Origin: Sphingomonas sp. PR090111-T3T-6A
GTDB taxonomy: Bacteria; Pseudomonadota; Alphaproteobacteria; Sphingomonadales; Sphingomonadaceae
Assembly (NCBI RefSeq): GCF_000383095.1
Contig: NZ_AORL01000010.1
Span: forward strand, 612,334-676,333
Direction: 5' to 3'
DNA length: 64,000 nt
The translations under genes and the position numbers were made by a program. How positions within the stretch are numbered: position 1 is the first letter of the stretch; each line of letters begins with the position of its first letter. Positions 1 through 9,713 of the stretch are shown here, one piece after another. The notes beneath the pieces were generated by a model that did not search any database, had not been told where the DNA came from, and saw nothing but the letters and a program-made list of their open reading frames with translations.

Positions 1-54
1 CCGCTGATGCTCGCCCGCCATCTCTGGACCAAGGCCACCCGCAAGCCGGCTTGA
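1..54 (+). CDS. C-terminal tail of a gene entering from the left edge
   Basis: An open frame runs from the first base to a TGA at 52-54 and encodes 17 residues ending in the basic tail RHLWTKATRKPA. Its stop overlaps the -35 element of the next promoter. Too little is present to name a family. That it is coding is inferred from the open frame and its fit against the next promoter only. Confidence 0.3.
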   Translation, partial: PLMLARHLWTKATRKPA

Positions 55-80
55 CATGCAACCATAAGGTTGCCTATGAG
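51..80 (+). promoter_or_regulatory. Promoter with an embedded ArsR-type operator
   Basis: A perfect TTGACA (51-56) is followed after 18 bases by TATGAG (75-80). The spacer carries an inverted repeat, GCAACC-ATAA-GGTTGC (58-73), the kind of palindrome commonly found in front of ArsR repressors paired with SRPBCC/AHSA1 genes. Repressor bound here would sit between the -35 and -10 elements, so simple autorepression is the likely mode. The -10 overlaps the first ATG of the regulator (76), so the mRNA would start near position 87. Confidence 0.6.
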
Positions 81-414
81 TCGGAGCGTGGATGAGGACC
101 TGTTGTTCCGCGCGCTGGCCGATCCCGTCCGCCGCATGTTGCTCGACCGGCTTCGCGCCGAGCCCGGCCAGGCGCTCGGTGCGTTGGTCGAGGGAGTGCC
201 GATGTCGCGGCAGGCGGTGTCCAAGCATCTCGCGGTGTTGGAGGCGGCGAACCTCGTCGCGGTGGTGCGGCGGGGGCGGGAGAAGCTGCATTATCTGAAC
301 CCCGTGCCGATCCAGGAGATCGCGGCACGCTGGATCGGCACGTTCGAGCGCGAGCGCGTGGCGGCGCTGGTCGACCTGAAGAGCAAGCTGGAGGGCGAGG
401 ATGGAAAAGCCTGA
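76..414 (+). CDS. ArsR-family winged-helix transcriptional regulator
   Basis: The 112-residue product opens with the family signature RALADPVRRMLLDRL, followed by the recognition-helix region SRQAVSKHLAVLEAANLV and a wing with RRGREKLHY. There are no clustered cysteines for metal sensing, which fits the subgroup of ArsR proteins encoded with SRPBCC partners rather than arsenic or zinc sensors. It presumably represses its own operon through the palindrome at 58-73. An in-frame TTG lies at 70 and a GTG at 88. The promoter geometry suggests a leaderless transcript starting near the GTG, giving MDEDLLFRALADP, so the true start is uncertain. The 3' end overlaps the next gene by 14 bases, indicating translational coupling. 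Confidence 0.9.
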   Translation: MSRSVDEDLLFRALADPVRRMLLDRLRAEPGQALGALVEGVPMSRQAVSKHLAVLEAANLVAVVRRGREKLHYLNPVPIQEIAARWIGTFERERVAALVDLKSKLEGEDGKA

Positions 415-865
415 CCTGGTCTACATGATCTTCATCGAGACGAGTGCCGAACGGCTCTGGTCGCTGCTGACCAGCGCCGAGGAGAGCCCCGGATGGTTCT
501 TCGGCAACCGGATCGAGCTGGGCTCGGCGCCGGGCGAGCCCTATCGCGTCATCCGCGCGAGTGGCGAAACGGTGGTGGACGGCGGCGTGCTGGCGATCGA
601 TCCGCCGCGCCGGCTCCGTGTGCGCTGGGACATGCCCGGCGACCCGCTCGGCTCCGGCCGCGCCAACGAGATCGAGTATCGGATCGAGGATGCCGCGCCC
701 GGCGTGGTGAAGCTCAGCGTCTGCGAGTTCCACCATGTCGCCGTGCCCGAGGCGTGGCAGCGGGCCGGCCGGGAAGGCTGGTCGCTGATCCTCTCTTCGC
801 TGAAGACCATCCTCGAAACCGGGCGCACACTGCCGCCCGTCACGCCCTCTCCGCCGGAGGAATGA
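401..865 (+). CDS. SRPBCC (AHSA1-like) domain protein, first of a tandem pair
   Basis: A 154-residue START/SRPBCC-fold protein. It has the usual N-terminal strand (DLVYMIFIETSAERLWSLL), a middle segment of the form DGGVLAIDPPRRLRVRW, and the C-terminal helix WQRAGREGWSLILSSLKTILETGR typical of AHSA1 proteins. These proteins form a hydrophobic cavity that binds small ligands; the ligand here is unknown. The gene overlaps the ArsR gene upstream, and its stop overlaps an ATG at 862 in the next gene, so the three form one operon. It resembles the downstream protein over its whole length, consistent with tandem duplication. Confidence 0.85.
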   Translation: MEKPDLVYMIFIETSAERLWSLLTSAEESPGWFFGNRIELGSAPGEPYRVIRASGETVVDGGVLAIDPPRRLRVRWDMPGDPLGSGRANEIEYRIEDAAPGVVKLSVCEFHHVAVPEAWQRAGREGWSLILSSLKTILETGRTLPPVTPSPPEE

Positions 866-867
866 CC

Positions 868-1341
868 ATGAACGAGCCCGATTTCGTCTATGTGATCTAC
901 ATCCGCGCCTCGGCGCAGGCGGTGTGGGATGCGCTGACCGACGGCCACTCGACCGCGTCCTTCTGGTACGGTCGCACCAATGAATCGACGTGGAAGAAGG
1001 GCGACATCGTCACCTTTCGCGCGCCGAGCGGCGAGATCGACTTCACCGGCGAGATCACCGAATCCGATCCGCCCCATCGGTTGAGCCACGGCTTCCTGCA
1101 CGGCGCGCCCGGCCCGATGCGCGACGAGGGCAGTTCGCGCGTCACCTACGACATCACGCCCGTCGAGGATGGCACCGTGCGGCTGACGCTCATGCACAGC
1201 GGTTTCCCCGAGGGCAGCGTCATCCGGCCCGGCATCGCCAGAGGCTGGCCGGTGATCCTCTCCGGCCTCAAGACGCTGCTGGAGACGGGCCGTCCGCTGG
1301 CCGACATGCTCGATCTGGAGCATGTCGCGGGCCGGGATTAG
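868..1341 (+). CDS. SRPBCC (AHSA1-like) domain protein, second of a tandem pair
   Basis: A 157-residue SRPBCC protein beginning MNEPDFVYVIYIRASAQAVWDAL and ending with the C-terminal helix GWPVILSGLKTLLETGRPL. I chose the ATG at 868 because GGAGG at 856-860 lies 7 bases upstream; an in-frame ATG at 862 would leave only one base. It is the paralogue of the preceding gene (shared opening, the DPPHRL/DPPRRL motif, and the C-terminal LLETGR/ILETGR). The stop overlaps that of gph, which converges, by 4 bases. Confidence 0.85.
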   Translation: MNEPDFVYVIYIRASAQAVWDALTDGHSTASFWYGRTNESTWKKGDIVTFRAPSGEIDFTGEITESDPPHRLSHGFLHGAPGPMRDEGSSRVTYDITPVEDGTVRLTLMHSGFPEGSVIRPGIARGWPVILSGLKTLLETGRPLADMLDLEHVAGRD

Positions 1342-2012
1342 AGGCTGGCGAGCGCCGGGATCAGCTCGTCCCAGTGATCGATGAGCCGGTCGGCGCCGAG
1401 TTCGCTCGGCGGCCGGTCCGAGAAGCCGAAGCTCAGCGCGACGCAGGGCAGGTTGGCGGCCTTGGCGGTGTCGGTGTCGGTGATCGAGTCGCCGACGAAC
1501 GCCGCCGGGCCTTCGCCGCCGGCCCGCGCGATCGCCTCGAACAGCGGCGCCGGATCGGGCTTGCGCACCGGTAGCGTGTCGCCGCCGACCACCGCCGCGA
1601 AGCGATCCTTCCAGCCGAGCGCGGCCAGCAGGTCGAAGGTCAGCGCCTCCAGCTTATTGGTGCAGACGGCGATCTTCACTCCGTCCGCCTCCAGCGCGGC
1701 GAGCGCCTCCTCCACGCCGGGAAAGGGGCGGGTGTGATCGGCGATGTGCGCTTCGTAATAGCTGAAGAAGATCGGGAAGCCTTCGTCGATCAGCTCCTCC
1801 GACACCTCGCCCGTGGCCGTGAGTCCGTTGCGGAGCAGCGCCCGCACGCCATGGCCGACCATGTGGCGGACATCCTCGGCCGGCACCGCCGGACGACCCA
1901 GCTTGCCCAGCGTATGGTTCAGCGAGGCGGTGAGGTCCGGCGCGGTGTCGGCCAGCGTCCCGTCGAGATCGAACACGACGGTGCGGAAGCGGGAGGTTTG
2001 GAAGGCGCTCAT
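1338..2012 (-). CDS. gph: Phosphoglycolate phosphatase (HAD superfamily)
   Basis: The 224-residue protein has the HAD motifs in order: motif I VFDLDGTLADTAPD with the nucleophilic aspartate, motif II in the VCTNK segment, the motif III lysine in RKPDPAPLF, and motif IV FVGDSITDTDTAKAA. The cap region with MVGHGVRALL matches Gph. The enzyme dephosphorylates 2-phosphoglycolate arising from DNA repair or oxygenase side reactions. The start MSAFQTSRFRTVVFDLDGT places motif I at the usual distance from the N-terminus; the frame stays open further upstream, but those residues do not look like coding sequence. It is divergent from glmU, 61 bases apart. Related HAD phosphatases cannot be fully excluded. 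Confidence 0.88.
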   Translation of the reverse strand: MSAFQTSRFRTVVFDLDGTLADTAPDLTASLNHTLGKLGRPAVPAEDVRHMVGHGVRALLRNGLTATGEVSEELIDEGFPIFFSYYEAHIADHTRPFPGVEEALAALEADGVKIAVCTNKLEALTFDLLAALGWKDRFAAVVGGDTLPVRKPDPAPLFEAIARAGGEGPAAFVGDSITDTDTAKAANLPCVALSFGFSDRPPSELGADRLIDHWDELIPALASL

Positions 2013-2073
2013 GGGTCGATCGAATGGCGGCGGGTGCTGGAATAAGCAAGCGCGGCGTGGCATCAGCCGGGCC

Positions 2074-3441
2074 ATGACCCAACCGACCGCCACGCCCCGC
2101 CCGTTCGCCGCCGTGATCCTCGCCGCCGGCAAGGGCACCCGCATGAAGTCCGATCTGCACAAGGTGCTCCATCCGGTCGCCGGGCGGCCGATGCTGATGC
2201 ACCTGCTCGCCGGGATCGAGGCGCTGGGGCCGGTGGCCGAGGTGGTCGTGGTCGGCGCGGGCCGCGAGCAGGTGGAGAAGGCGGTCGAGCCGCGCGGCGC
2301 GCGCGTGGCGCTTCAGGAGCCGCAGCTCGGCACCGCCCATGCCGTGCAGCAGGCCGAGGCGGCGCTGGAGGGTTTCGACGGCGATGTCCTCATCCTCTAC
2401 GGTGACGTGCCGATGGTCCGCACCGAGACGATGGCGCGGATGCTCGCCCGCCTGCACGAGGCGGATCGCCCTGCGGTGGTGGTGCTCGGCTTCCGCCCGG
2501 ACGACGCGCTCGCTTATGGCCGCGTCATCGCCGACGAGACGGGCACCATCGCCAAGATGGTCGAATATAAGGATGCGACCGAGGCTGAGCGTGCGGTGAC
2601 GCTCTGCAATTCGGGGCTGATGGCGGTGCGCGGGGCGGACCTGTGGCCGCTGCTCAAGCGCGTCGGCAACGCCAATGCGGCCGCCGAATATTATCTCCCC
2701 GACATCGTGATGCTGGCGGCCGAGGATGGCCGCCCCTCCGCCGTGATCGAGGCCGAGGCGTGGGAAGTGGCGGGCGTCAACAGCCGCGCCGAGCTGGCCG
2801 GCATGGAGGCCGCATGGCAGGCCCGCCGCCGTGCGCAGGCGATGGCGGACGGCGCCACGCTGATCGCCCCCGAGACGGTGTGGTTCGCGTGGGACACGCA
2901 GATCGGCCGCGACGTGACGATCGAGCCCAATGTCGTTTTCGGCCCCGGCGTGAGCGTGGCGGACGGCGCGGTGATCCACGCCTTCAGCCATCTCGAAGGC
3001 GCGACCGTCGCTACCAGGGCCGACATCGGCCCCTTCGCGCGCCTCCGCCCCGGCGCGGTGATCGGTGAGAAGGCGCGCGTCGGCAATTTCGTCGAGGTGA
3101 AGAAGGCGACGCTTGGGACGGGCGCCAAGGCCAACCACCTCTCCTATATCGGCGACGGCGAGGTGGGCGCGGGCGCGAACATCGGCGCAGGCACGATCTT
3201 CTGCAATTATGACGGCTTCTTCAAATATCGCACCGTGGTGGGCGAGGGCGCGTTTGTCGGCTCGAACAGCGCGCTGGTGGCGCCGGTCTCGATCGGCAAG
3301 GGCGCGATCGTGGCGGCGGGTTCGGTGGTGACGAAGGATGTCGCCGCCGACGCGCTCGCCCTCGTCCGCCCCGGACAGGAGGAGAAGCCCGGCTGGGCCG
3401 CCCGCTTCCGCGCCCGCATGGCGGAGAAGAAGGCGGGCTGA
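2074..3441 (+). CDS. glmU: Bifunctional UDP-N-acetylglucosamine pyrophosphorylase / glucosamine-1-phosphate N-acetyltransferase
   Basis: The 455-residue length is normal for GlmU. The N-terminal uridylyltransferase domain carries LAAGKGTRM (about residues 16-24), the GTAHAV motif and YGDVPMV. The C-terminal half is a left-handed beta-helix of hexapeptide repeats with NHLSYIGDGEVGAGANIGAG, which contains the acetyltransferase histidine. It acetylates GlcN-1-P and then makes UDP-GlcNAc, the precursor of peptidoglycan and LPS. The start MTQPTATPRPFAAVILAAGKG was chosen because the upstream open frame lies antisense to gph. It shares direction with glmS, one gene away. Confidence 0.96.
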   Translation: MTQPTATPRPFAAVILAAGKGTRMKSDLHKVLHPVAGRPMLMHLLAGIEALGPVAEVVVVGAGREQVEKAVEPRGARVALQEPQLGTAHAVQQAEAALEGFDGDVLILYGDVPMVRTETMARMLARLHEADRPAVVVLGFRPDDALAYGRVIADETGTIAKMVEYKDATEAERAVTLCNSGLMAVRGADLWPLLKRVGNANAAAEYYLPDIVMLAAEDGRPSAVIEAEAWEVAGVNSRAELAGMEAAWQARRRAQAMADGATLIAPETVWFAWDTQIGRDVTIEPNVVFGPGVSVADGAVIHAFSHLEGATVATRADIGPFARLRPGAVIGEKARVGNFVEVKKATLGTGAKANHLSYIGDGEVGAGANIGAGTIFCNYDGFFKYRTVVGEGAFVGSNSALVAPVSIGKGAIVAAGSVVTKDVAADALALVRPGQEEKPGWAARFRARMAEKKAG

Positions 3442-3524
3442 ATTCCCTCGCTGCGGAGGGGAAAGCGACTGGCGAGTGTCATGAAACGCCTCTAGACCCC
3501 TCCGTTCGAGTAAAAGGGGTGCGT

Positions 3525-4559
3525 ATGTGGAGTGTGTCGAAGTGGCGCCGCTGGAAGATGAAGCGGCTTCTGGCGCTGATCGACAAAAAGGGCCGCCCCA
3601 ATCGCCATGCACTGAATGATATCGTCCATGACGTTCGGCTGATCGAGCTGAATATCAAGGCGTTCGGCTATGATCTCGCCCGCCGACTGGGCGAGGCGCT
3701 ACCACCTCCGCCGCGGGATAGTGTCGCCCGCCATGTCGGTCTCTGTTCCAAGGCCTCGACGCAGGCGGATATCGAGAGCGACTGGGTTGCCCACTGGGCG
3801 GCCCAGCTCAAGATTCCGGTCGTCTATCACCGCAAGATCTGGGAACTGGCTTACGTCCTCCAGGCTATCCACGAGCATGGCCATATGGTGCCCGGCGCGA
3901 GGGGGCTGGGCTTCGGGTGCGGGGTGGAGCCCCTGCCGAGCTATCTGGCGTCGCACGGCGTGGCTGTCACCGTCACCGATCTCGATCATGAGGAGGCGCG
4001 GGCCAAGGGCTGGGTCGACACGAACCAGCATGTCAACTCGCTGGAGCAGGCCTTCCATCCCCGGCTCGTCCATCGCGAGGTGTTCGACCGGCTGGTGGAC
4101 CAGCGCGTGGCCGACATGAACGCCATTCCCGATACGCTTCAGGATTATGATTTCTGCTGGTCGATGTGCGCGATGGAGCATCTCGGCAGCATTCGGCAAG
4201 GCCTCGACTTCCTCGAAAATTCGCTGAAGCCGCTCCGGCCGGGCGGGCTCTCCGTCCACACGATGGAGTATAATATCGAGACGGAAGGGCCGACCGTCGA
4301 CAATTGGATGACGGTGCTGTTCCAGCGCAAGCATCTGGAAGCGGTCGCCGAGCGTTTGCGCGCGCAGGGCCATGAAGTGGCCATGTTCGATTTCGACATG
4401 GGCCAGCAGCCGATGGACCAGTTCATCGATCTGCCGCCCTGGCATCACGATATGCCGGAGGACGATGCCCGCCGGCTCGGCACGCCCATGCATCTGAAGC
4501 TCGGCATCTCCGGCTTCGTCGCCACCTGCTTCGGCATCATCATCCGCAAGGCCGGCTGA
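3525..4559 (+). CDS. Class I SAM-dependent methyltransferase-like protein of unknown target
   Basis: The 344-residue product has a Rossmann-type segment GLGFGCGVEPLPSYLASHGVAVTVTDLD, resembling motif I plus the acidic residue ending strand 2 of class I methyltransferases. A later segment, FCWSMCAMEHLGSIRQGLDFLENSLKPLRPGGLSVHTMEY, matches the motif IV to VI layout. The basic N-terminus (WRRWKMKRLL) and long helical leader are not typical of a named enzyme. I chose ATG 3525, five bases after AAAAGGGG; GTG 3519 is an alternative. It sits between glmU and glmS, which suggests cell-envelope saccharides but proves nothing. CGCCTCTAG occurs both before it (3487-3495) and after it (4606-4614), perhaps a shared promoter element. 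Confidence 0.6.
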   Translation: MWSVSKWRRWKMKRLLALIDKKGRPNRHALNDIVHDVRLIELNIKAFGYDLARRLGEALPPPPRDSVARHVGLCSKASTQADIESDWVAHWAAQLKIPVVYHRKIWELAYVLQAIHEHGHMVPGARGLGFGCGVEPLPSYLASHGVAVTVTDLDHEEARAKGWVDTNQHVNSLEQAFHPRLVHREVFDRLVDQRVADMNAIPDTLQDYDFCWSMCAMEHLGSIRQGLDFLENSLKPLRPGGLSVHTMEYNIETEGPTVDNWMTVLFQRKHLEAVAERLRAQGHEVAMFDFDMGQQPMDQFIDLPPWHHDMPEDDARRLGTPMHLKLGISGFVATCFGIIIRKAG

Positions 4560-4669
4560 CCGCCCGCTTATGGGTGGAGAAACATTCACTTTCCTGCCAG
4601 CGTCACGCCTCTAGGAGAGCGATGCGGTGCGCGTTAGGAGGTTTCCACGCGCCAGGGAGTTTGCGGTTC

Positions 4670-6493
<1,824 letters not shown>

Positions 6494-6504
6494 CCGATTG
6501 AGAG

Positions 6505-6528
6505 GGCGGTTCCCGCTCGGGAACCGCC
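6505..6528 (+). terminator. Hairpin downstream of glmS
   Basis: A perfect 10-bp stem (GGCGGTTCCC paired with GGGAACCGCC) with a GCTC loop starts 11 bases after the glmS stop. No U-run follows, so it may act as an mRNA 3'-end stabiliser or a factor-assisted terminator. Confidence 0.5.
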
Positions 6529-6603
6529 ACGCATTCCGTTGTCATCGCGCCGCCGCTATGCAGGCAGGCCGGGGCGCTCAGGTGCCCGCAAGGGAGATGC
6601 GTT

Positions 6604-7950
6604 TTGTCTCATGTCGTGATTGTCGGTGGCGGTTTCTCGGGTGCGTTGCTCGCCATCAATCTGGTGCGCCATGATGGGCCGTGCGCCACGCTGATCGAGC
6701 GGCGCTCCGTGCCGGGCCGCGGCACCGCTTACTCGACGGCGCATCCCCGCCACCTGCTCAACGTCCGCGCCGCGAACATGAGCGCTTACCCGGACGACCC
6801 CGATCATTTCACGCGCTGGCTGGCGGGCTGCTCGGATTATGACGGCTCCCATTTCGTGCCGCGCCAGATCTACGGCGATTATCTGGAGCAGATGCTTCGC
6901 GAGGCGATCGAGCGGAGCACGGGGCGTCTCGCGGTGGTCCATGGCGATGCGGTGGATATCGAGCCCTCCGGCGACGGCCAGCGCGTGCTGCTGGCGGACG
7001 GCTCGTCGATCGAAGGCGATGTGGTGGCGCTGGCGGTGGGCAACCTGCCGCCCACCACGCCCCCCGGCATTGGCGAGGCGGCGCTGGCGGACGAGCGCTA
7101 TATCGCCGATCCCTGGCATGGCTCGCTGATGGAGGGCGTGCCGCCGGAGGGCACGGTGGCGGTGATCGGGACGGGGCTCACCATGGTCGACGTGGCGCTG
7201 CTGCTCGACGCCGAGGGCTTTCGTGGGCGGGCGGTGGCGCTCTCGCGTCATGGCTTCACGCCTCAGCCGCATCGTCACGAGGTGGTGGAGCCGTCGCGTA
7301 CCGAGCGGCCGCCGACCGACGCGGTGGGGATGCTCCGGGCGCTCCGCCAGCGCGCGCGGGAGGTGCCGTGGCGCGTCGCGGTCGACGAGCTGCGCCCCTA
7401 TACGCAGGGGTTGTGGCGGGCGATGTCCACGACGGATCGCGCGCGCTTCCTGCGCCATCTCCGGCCGTGGTGGGACGTGCATCGCCACCGCATCTCGCCG
7501 GCCGTCGCCGAGAAGCTGGAGCGGATGGAAGAGGAGAACCGGCTCGCCATCGAGGCCGGGCGCCTCGTCTCGGTGGAACCGGGGGCGGCGGGGCTCACCA
7601 TCCGCTATCGTCCGCGCGGAAGCACGGAGGTGCGTGAGCTGGTCGCCGCCAAGCTCGTCAACGCGACCGGGCCGCAGGGCGATCTCGGCCGTGCGCGTGA
7701 GCCGCTGCTCCGCGCGCTGCGCGACCGGGGGCGGCTGCGTGCCGACCCGCTCGGCATCGGCCTCGACGTCGATCAGGACTCGCGCGCCATCGACCGCGAC
7801 GGCAAGGCATCGGACGAACTGCTCGTGATCGGGCCGATGACGCGCGGCGCCTTCTGGGAGATCGTGGCCGTGCCGGACATCCGCCGACAGGCCTGGAGCA
7901 TCGCCCGCCGCCTCGCCAATTCGCATTGGGTCGAGGGCGAGGGGCTCTAG
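6604..7950 (+). CDS. FAD/NAD(P)-binding protein (NAD_binding_9-like)
   Basis: The 448-residue protein opens with a dinucleotide-binding motif, VVIVGGGFSGALLAINL, followed by GRGTAYSTAHPRHLLNVRAANMSAYPDDPDHFTRWL, which is characteristic of the FAD-NAD(P)-binding family Pfam calls NAD_binding_9. A second nucleotide motif, VIGTGLTMVDVALLL, occurs near residue 185. Members are soluble flavoproteins of largely unknown function, some linked to hydroxyacylglutathione-like or siderophore chemistry. The start is a TTG with AGGGAG at 6591-6596, 7 bases upstream; the nearer ATG at 6597 is out of frame. Its stop overlaps that of the convergent FAD monooxygenase by 4 bases. Confidence 0.75.
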   Translation: MSHVVIVGGGFSGALLAINLVRHDGPCATLIERRSVPGRGTAYSTAHPRHLLNVRAANMSAYPDDPDHFTRWLAGCSDYDGSHFVPRQIYGDYLEQMLREAIERSTGRLAVVHGDAVDIEPSGDGQRVLLADGSSIEGDVVALAVGNLPPTTPPGIGEAALADERYIADPWHGSLMEGVPPEGTVAVIGTGLTMVDVALLLDAEGFRGRAVALSRHGFTPQPHRHEVVEPSRTERPPTDAVGMLRALRQRAREVPWRVAVDELRPYTQGLWRAMSTTDRARFLRHLRPWWDVHRHRISPAVAEKLERMEEENRLAIEAGRLVSVEPGAAGLTIRYRPRGSTEVRELVAAKLVNATGPQGDLGRAREPLLRALRDRGRLRADPLGIGLDVDQDSRAIDRDGKASDELLVIGPMTRGAFWEIVAVPDIRRQAWSIARRLANSHWVEGEGL

Positions 7951-9059
7951 ATCGCCTCGATCAGCGGCGAGAAGGCCTTGGCGTAGAGCGGCGTGCCGGC
8001 GCGCGAGAGCGCTAAGTTGCGCAGGAAGCCCGGCAGGGTGCGCACCTTGTCGCGCTTCCGGCTCTGTTGCTGCACCCACTGGACGCGGCCGATGCGGCGC
8101 GCGGAGAAGGCGTCGAGTGCGGCCGGGATCGATGCCGCGCCCGCCAGCGCCCCGGCCAGCACCAGCGCGTCCTCCAGCGCCATGCCCGCACCCTGCGCCA
8201 TGCTGGGCGAGGTGGCGTGGGCGGCGTCGCCGATCAGCACGACGCGGCCCCGGTGGCGGATCTGCGCCGGGATCTCGCGCAGGCGGGCGGCGTGGATCGG
8301 TTGGGCGTCGTCGAGGCTCTCGATGATCGGGCGCAGGGGCCCGGCAAAGCCGGAGAAGAGATCGTGCAGGATGCGGGCCGGCGGCACGCCATCATGCGCG
8401 CCTTCCGCCGCCGCTACGTCGCCATAGACGTAGAGCTTGCCCGCCTCGACGGGGATCGCGAGCAACGTCCGCTTGGCGCCGAGCATCGCCGTCCAGCCGC
8501 TGAGGCCGAAGCGGTTGTCCACGATCGTCCGCCAGCAGGCGATGCCGAGATCGCGCGGCGCCTCCGCCCCGAAGACCAGATCGCGAATCGTCGACTGGAT
8601 GCCGTCCGCGCCGATCACGAGATCATAGGTCTGCGTCGAGCCGTCGCTGAAGGTGGCGTGCGCGCCCACGCCATCCGAATGGACGCCCGCGACCGCGAGA
8701 CCATGGCGGATCGGTGCCTCGCCCAGCGCGTCCTTGAGAATGCCCTGCAAGCCCGCACGCGAGAGCGAGAGGCAGCCGCCGCACGCCTGCCAGAAGGCCT
8801 TGAGGTCGATCTCGTTGAGGAGGCGGCCGCTGCCCTCATAGATGCGCTGCCGGTCGATCGGGGAGGCGACGGCGCGTACATGGTCGAGCGCGCCGAGCTG
8901 GCCCAGCGCGCGCACGGCGTTGCCGGGCAGATACATGCCCGCGCCGCGCGCGGTGACGGCGGCTTCCCGCTCGACGATGTCGCAATCGATATTCCGGGCG
9001 CGCAGCGCGAGGGCCATGGCGAGGCCGGCGATGCCGGCGCCGGCGACGAGGATTTTCAT
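7947..9059 (-). CDS. FAD-dependent aromatic-ring-type monooxygenase (PHBH fold)
   Basis: The 370 residues contain all three marks of class A flavoprotein monooxygenases: the N-terminal GAGIAGLAMALAL motif, the DG motif around VIGADGIQSTIR, and the GD motif VVLIGDAAHATSPSMAQGAGMALEDALVLAGAL. Such enzymes use NAD(P)H and oxygen to hydroxylate aromatic or related substrates; the substrate here is not evident. It is the last gene of a leftward series (SDR, tautomerase, nitronate monooxygenase, DUF3237, this gene), separated from DUF3237 by 97 bases, so it may have its own promoter. Confidence 0.85.
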   Translation of the reverse strand: MKILVAGAGIAGLAMALALRARNIDCDIVEREAAVTARGAGMYLPGNAVRALGQLGALDHVRAVASPIDRQRIYEGSGRLLNEIDLKAFWQACGGCLSLSRAGLQGILKDALGEAPIRHGLAVAGVHSDGVGAHATFSDGSTQTYDLVIGADGIQSTIRDLVFGAEAPRDLGIACWRTIVDNRFGLSGWTAMLGAKRTLLAIPVEAGKLYVYGDVAAAEGAHDGVPPARILHDLFSGFAGPLRPIIESLDDAQPIHAARLREIPAQIRHRGRVVLIGDAAHATSPSMAQGAGMALEDALVLAGALAGAASIPAALDAFSARRIGRVQWVQQQSRKRDKVRTLPGFLRNLALSRAGTPLYAKAFSPLIEAI

Positions 9060-9156
9060 TCGGCGATCTTTCGGATGGCAAGCATACTGCTCGAGGAAGG
9101 GGTGGGGGCGGAACGCGCACCCCCGATGGAAGTTCTCGGCCGGGGGGCCGTGCCGG

Positions 9157-9642
9157 TTACAGAATCTCGAAGACGTTGTAGACCGGCCCCGACGGCAGGC
9201 GATGCCCGATGCCGGCCGCCGCGATGCCGTTCAGCCAGGCATAGCCCGGCGCCGAAGTCGAGAAGCGGGGCAGGATGCGGAAATAATAAGCGGCGGGGTC
9301 CACCACCTCGCCGCGAGCGAGGCTGGCCATCACCTCGGCCGGGCCGTGGCGGAAGCCGGTGTAGCTCATCGCGATCAGCGCCTCGTCGACGGTGCGCAGC
9401 ACGATCCGCGCGTCGAGCAGCACCGAGCCGTCGCTGCGCAGCGTCTGCCAGTCGCTGCCGCCGGGCAGCACAGTGCCGGACAGGCGCTCGCCCTCGAAGC
9501 GGCCGCCGGGGATGTCGCCGATCCGCGTCTCCGCGCCGGCCGGGCCGCCGGGGGTGTAGGGCGGGTCGACCGCCACCTGAAGCGTGAAGAGCGGACGGGT
9601 GCGGAGCGTCTGGAGCGCTTCGGGAAGCGGCGGGAGCGTCAT
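9157..9642 (-). CDS. DUF3237 family protein
   Basis: The 161-residue protein has the DUF3237 (UPF0311) pattern: GGPAGAETRIGDIPGGRFEGERLSGTVLPGGSDWQTLRSDGS split over two strands, then DARIVLRTVDEALIAMSYTG and the C-terminal LNGIAAAGIGHR. The family is a beta-barrel of unknown activity, often found beside catabolic oxidoreductases. The start MTLPPLPEALQTLRTRPLF leaves 71 bases to the nitronate monooxygenase. The upstream open extension is low-complexity Arg/Pro sequence and was rejected. Confidence 0.8.
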   Translation of the reverse strand: MTLPPLPEALQTLRTRPLFTLQVAVDPPYTPGGPAGAETRIGDIPGGRFEGERLSGTVLPGGSDWQTLRSDGSVLLDARIVLRTVDEALIAMSYTGFRHGPAEVMASLARGEVVDPAAYYFRILPRFSTSAPGYAWLNGIAAAGIGHRLPSGPVYNVFEIL

Positions 9643-9713
9643 GCGGAAGACCTCGGGCTGCGGGAAGGGAGAAGGCCTCCTAGCGCGGGGCGGTCCGCGC
9701 TGGCGAGGTCCGT

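Noticed and set aside
4560..4669. glmS ribozyme or riboswitch in the glmS leader
   Set aside because: The 110-base leader shows no extended helices or conserved core; the glmS ribozyme is typical of Gram-positive bacteria.
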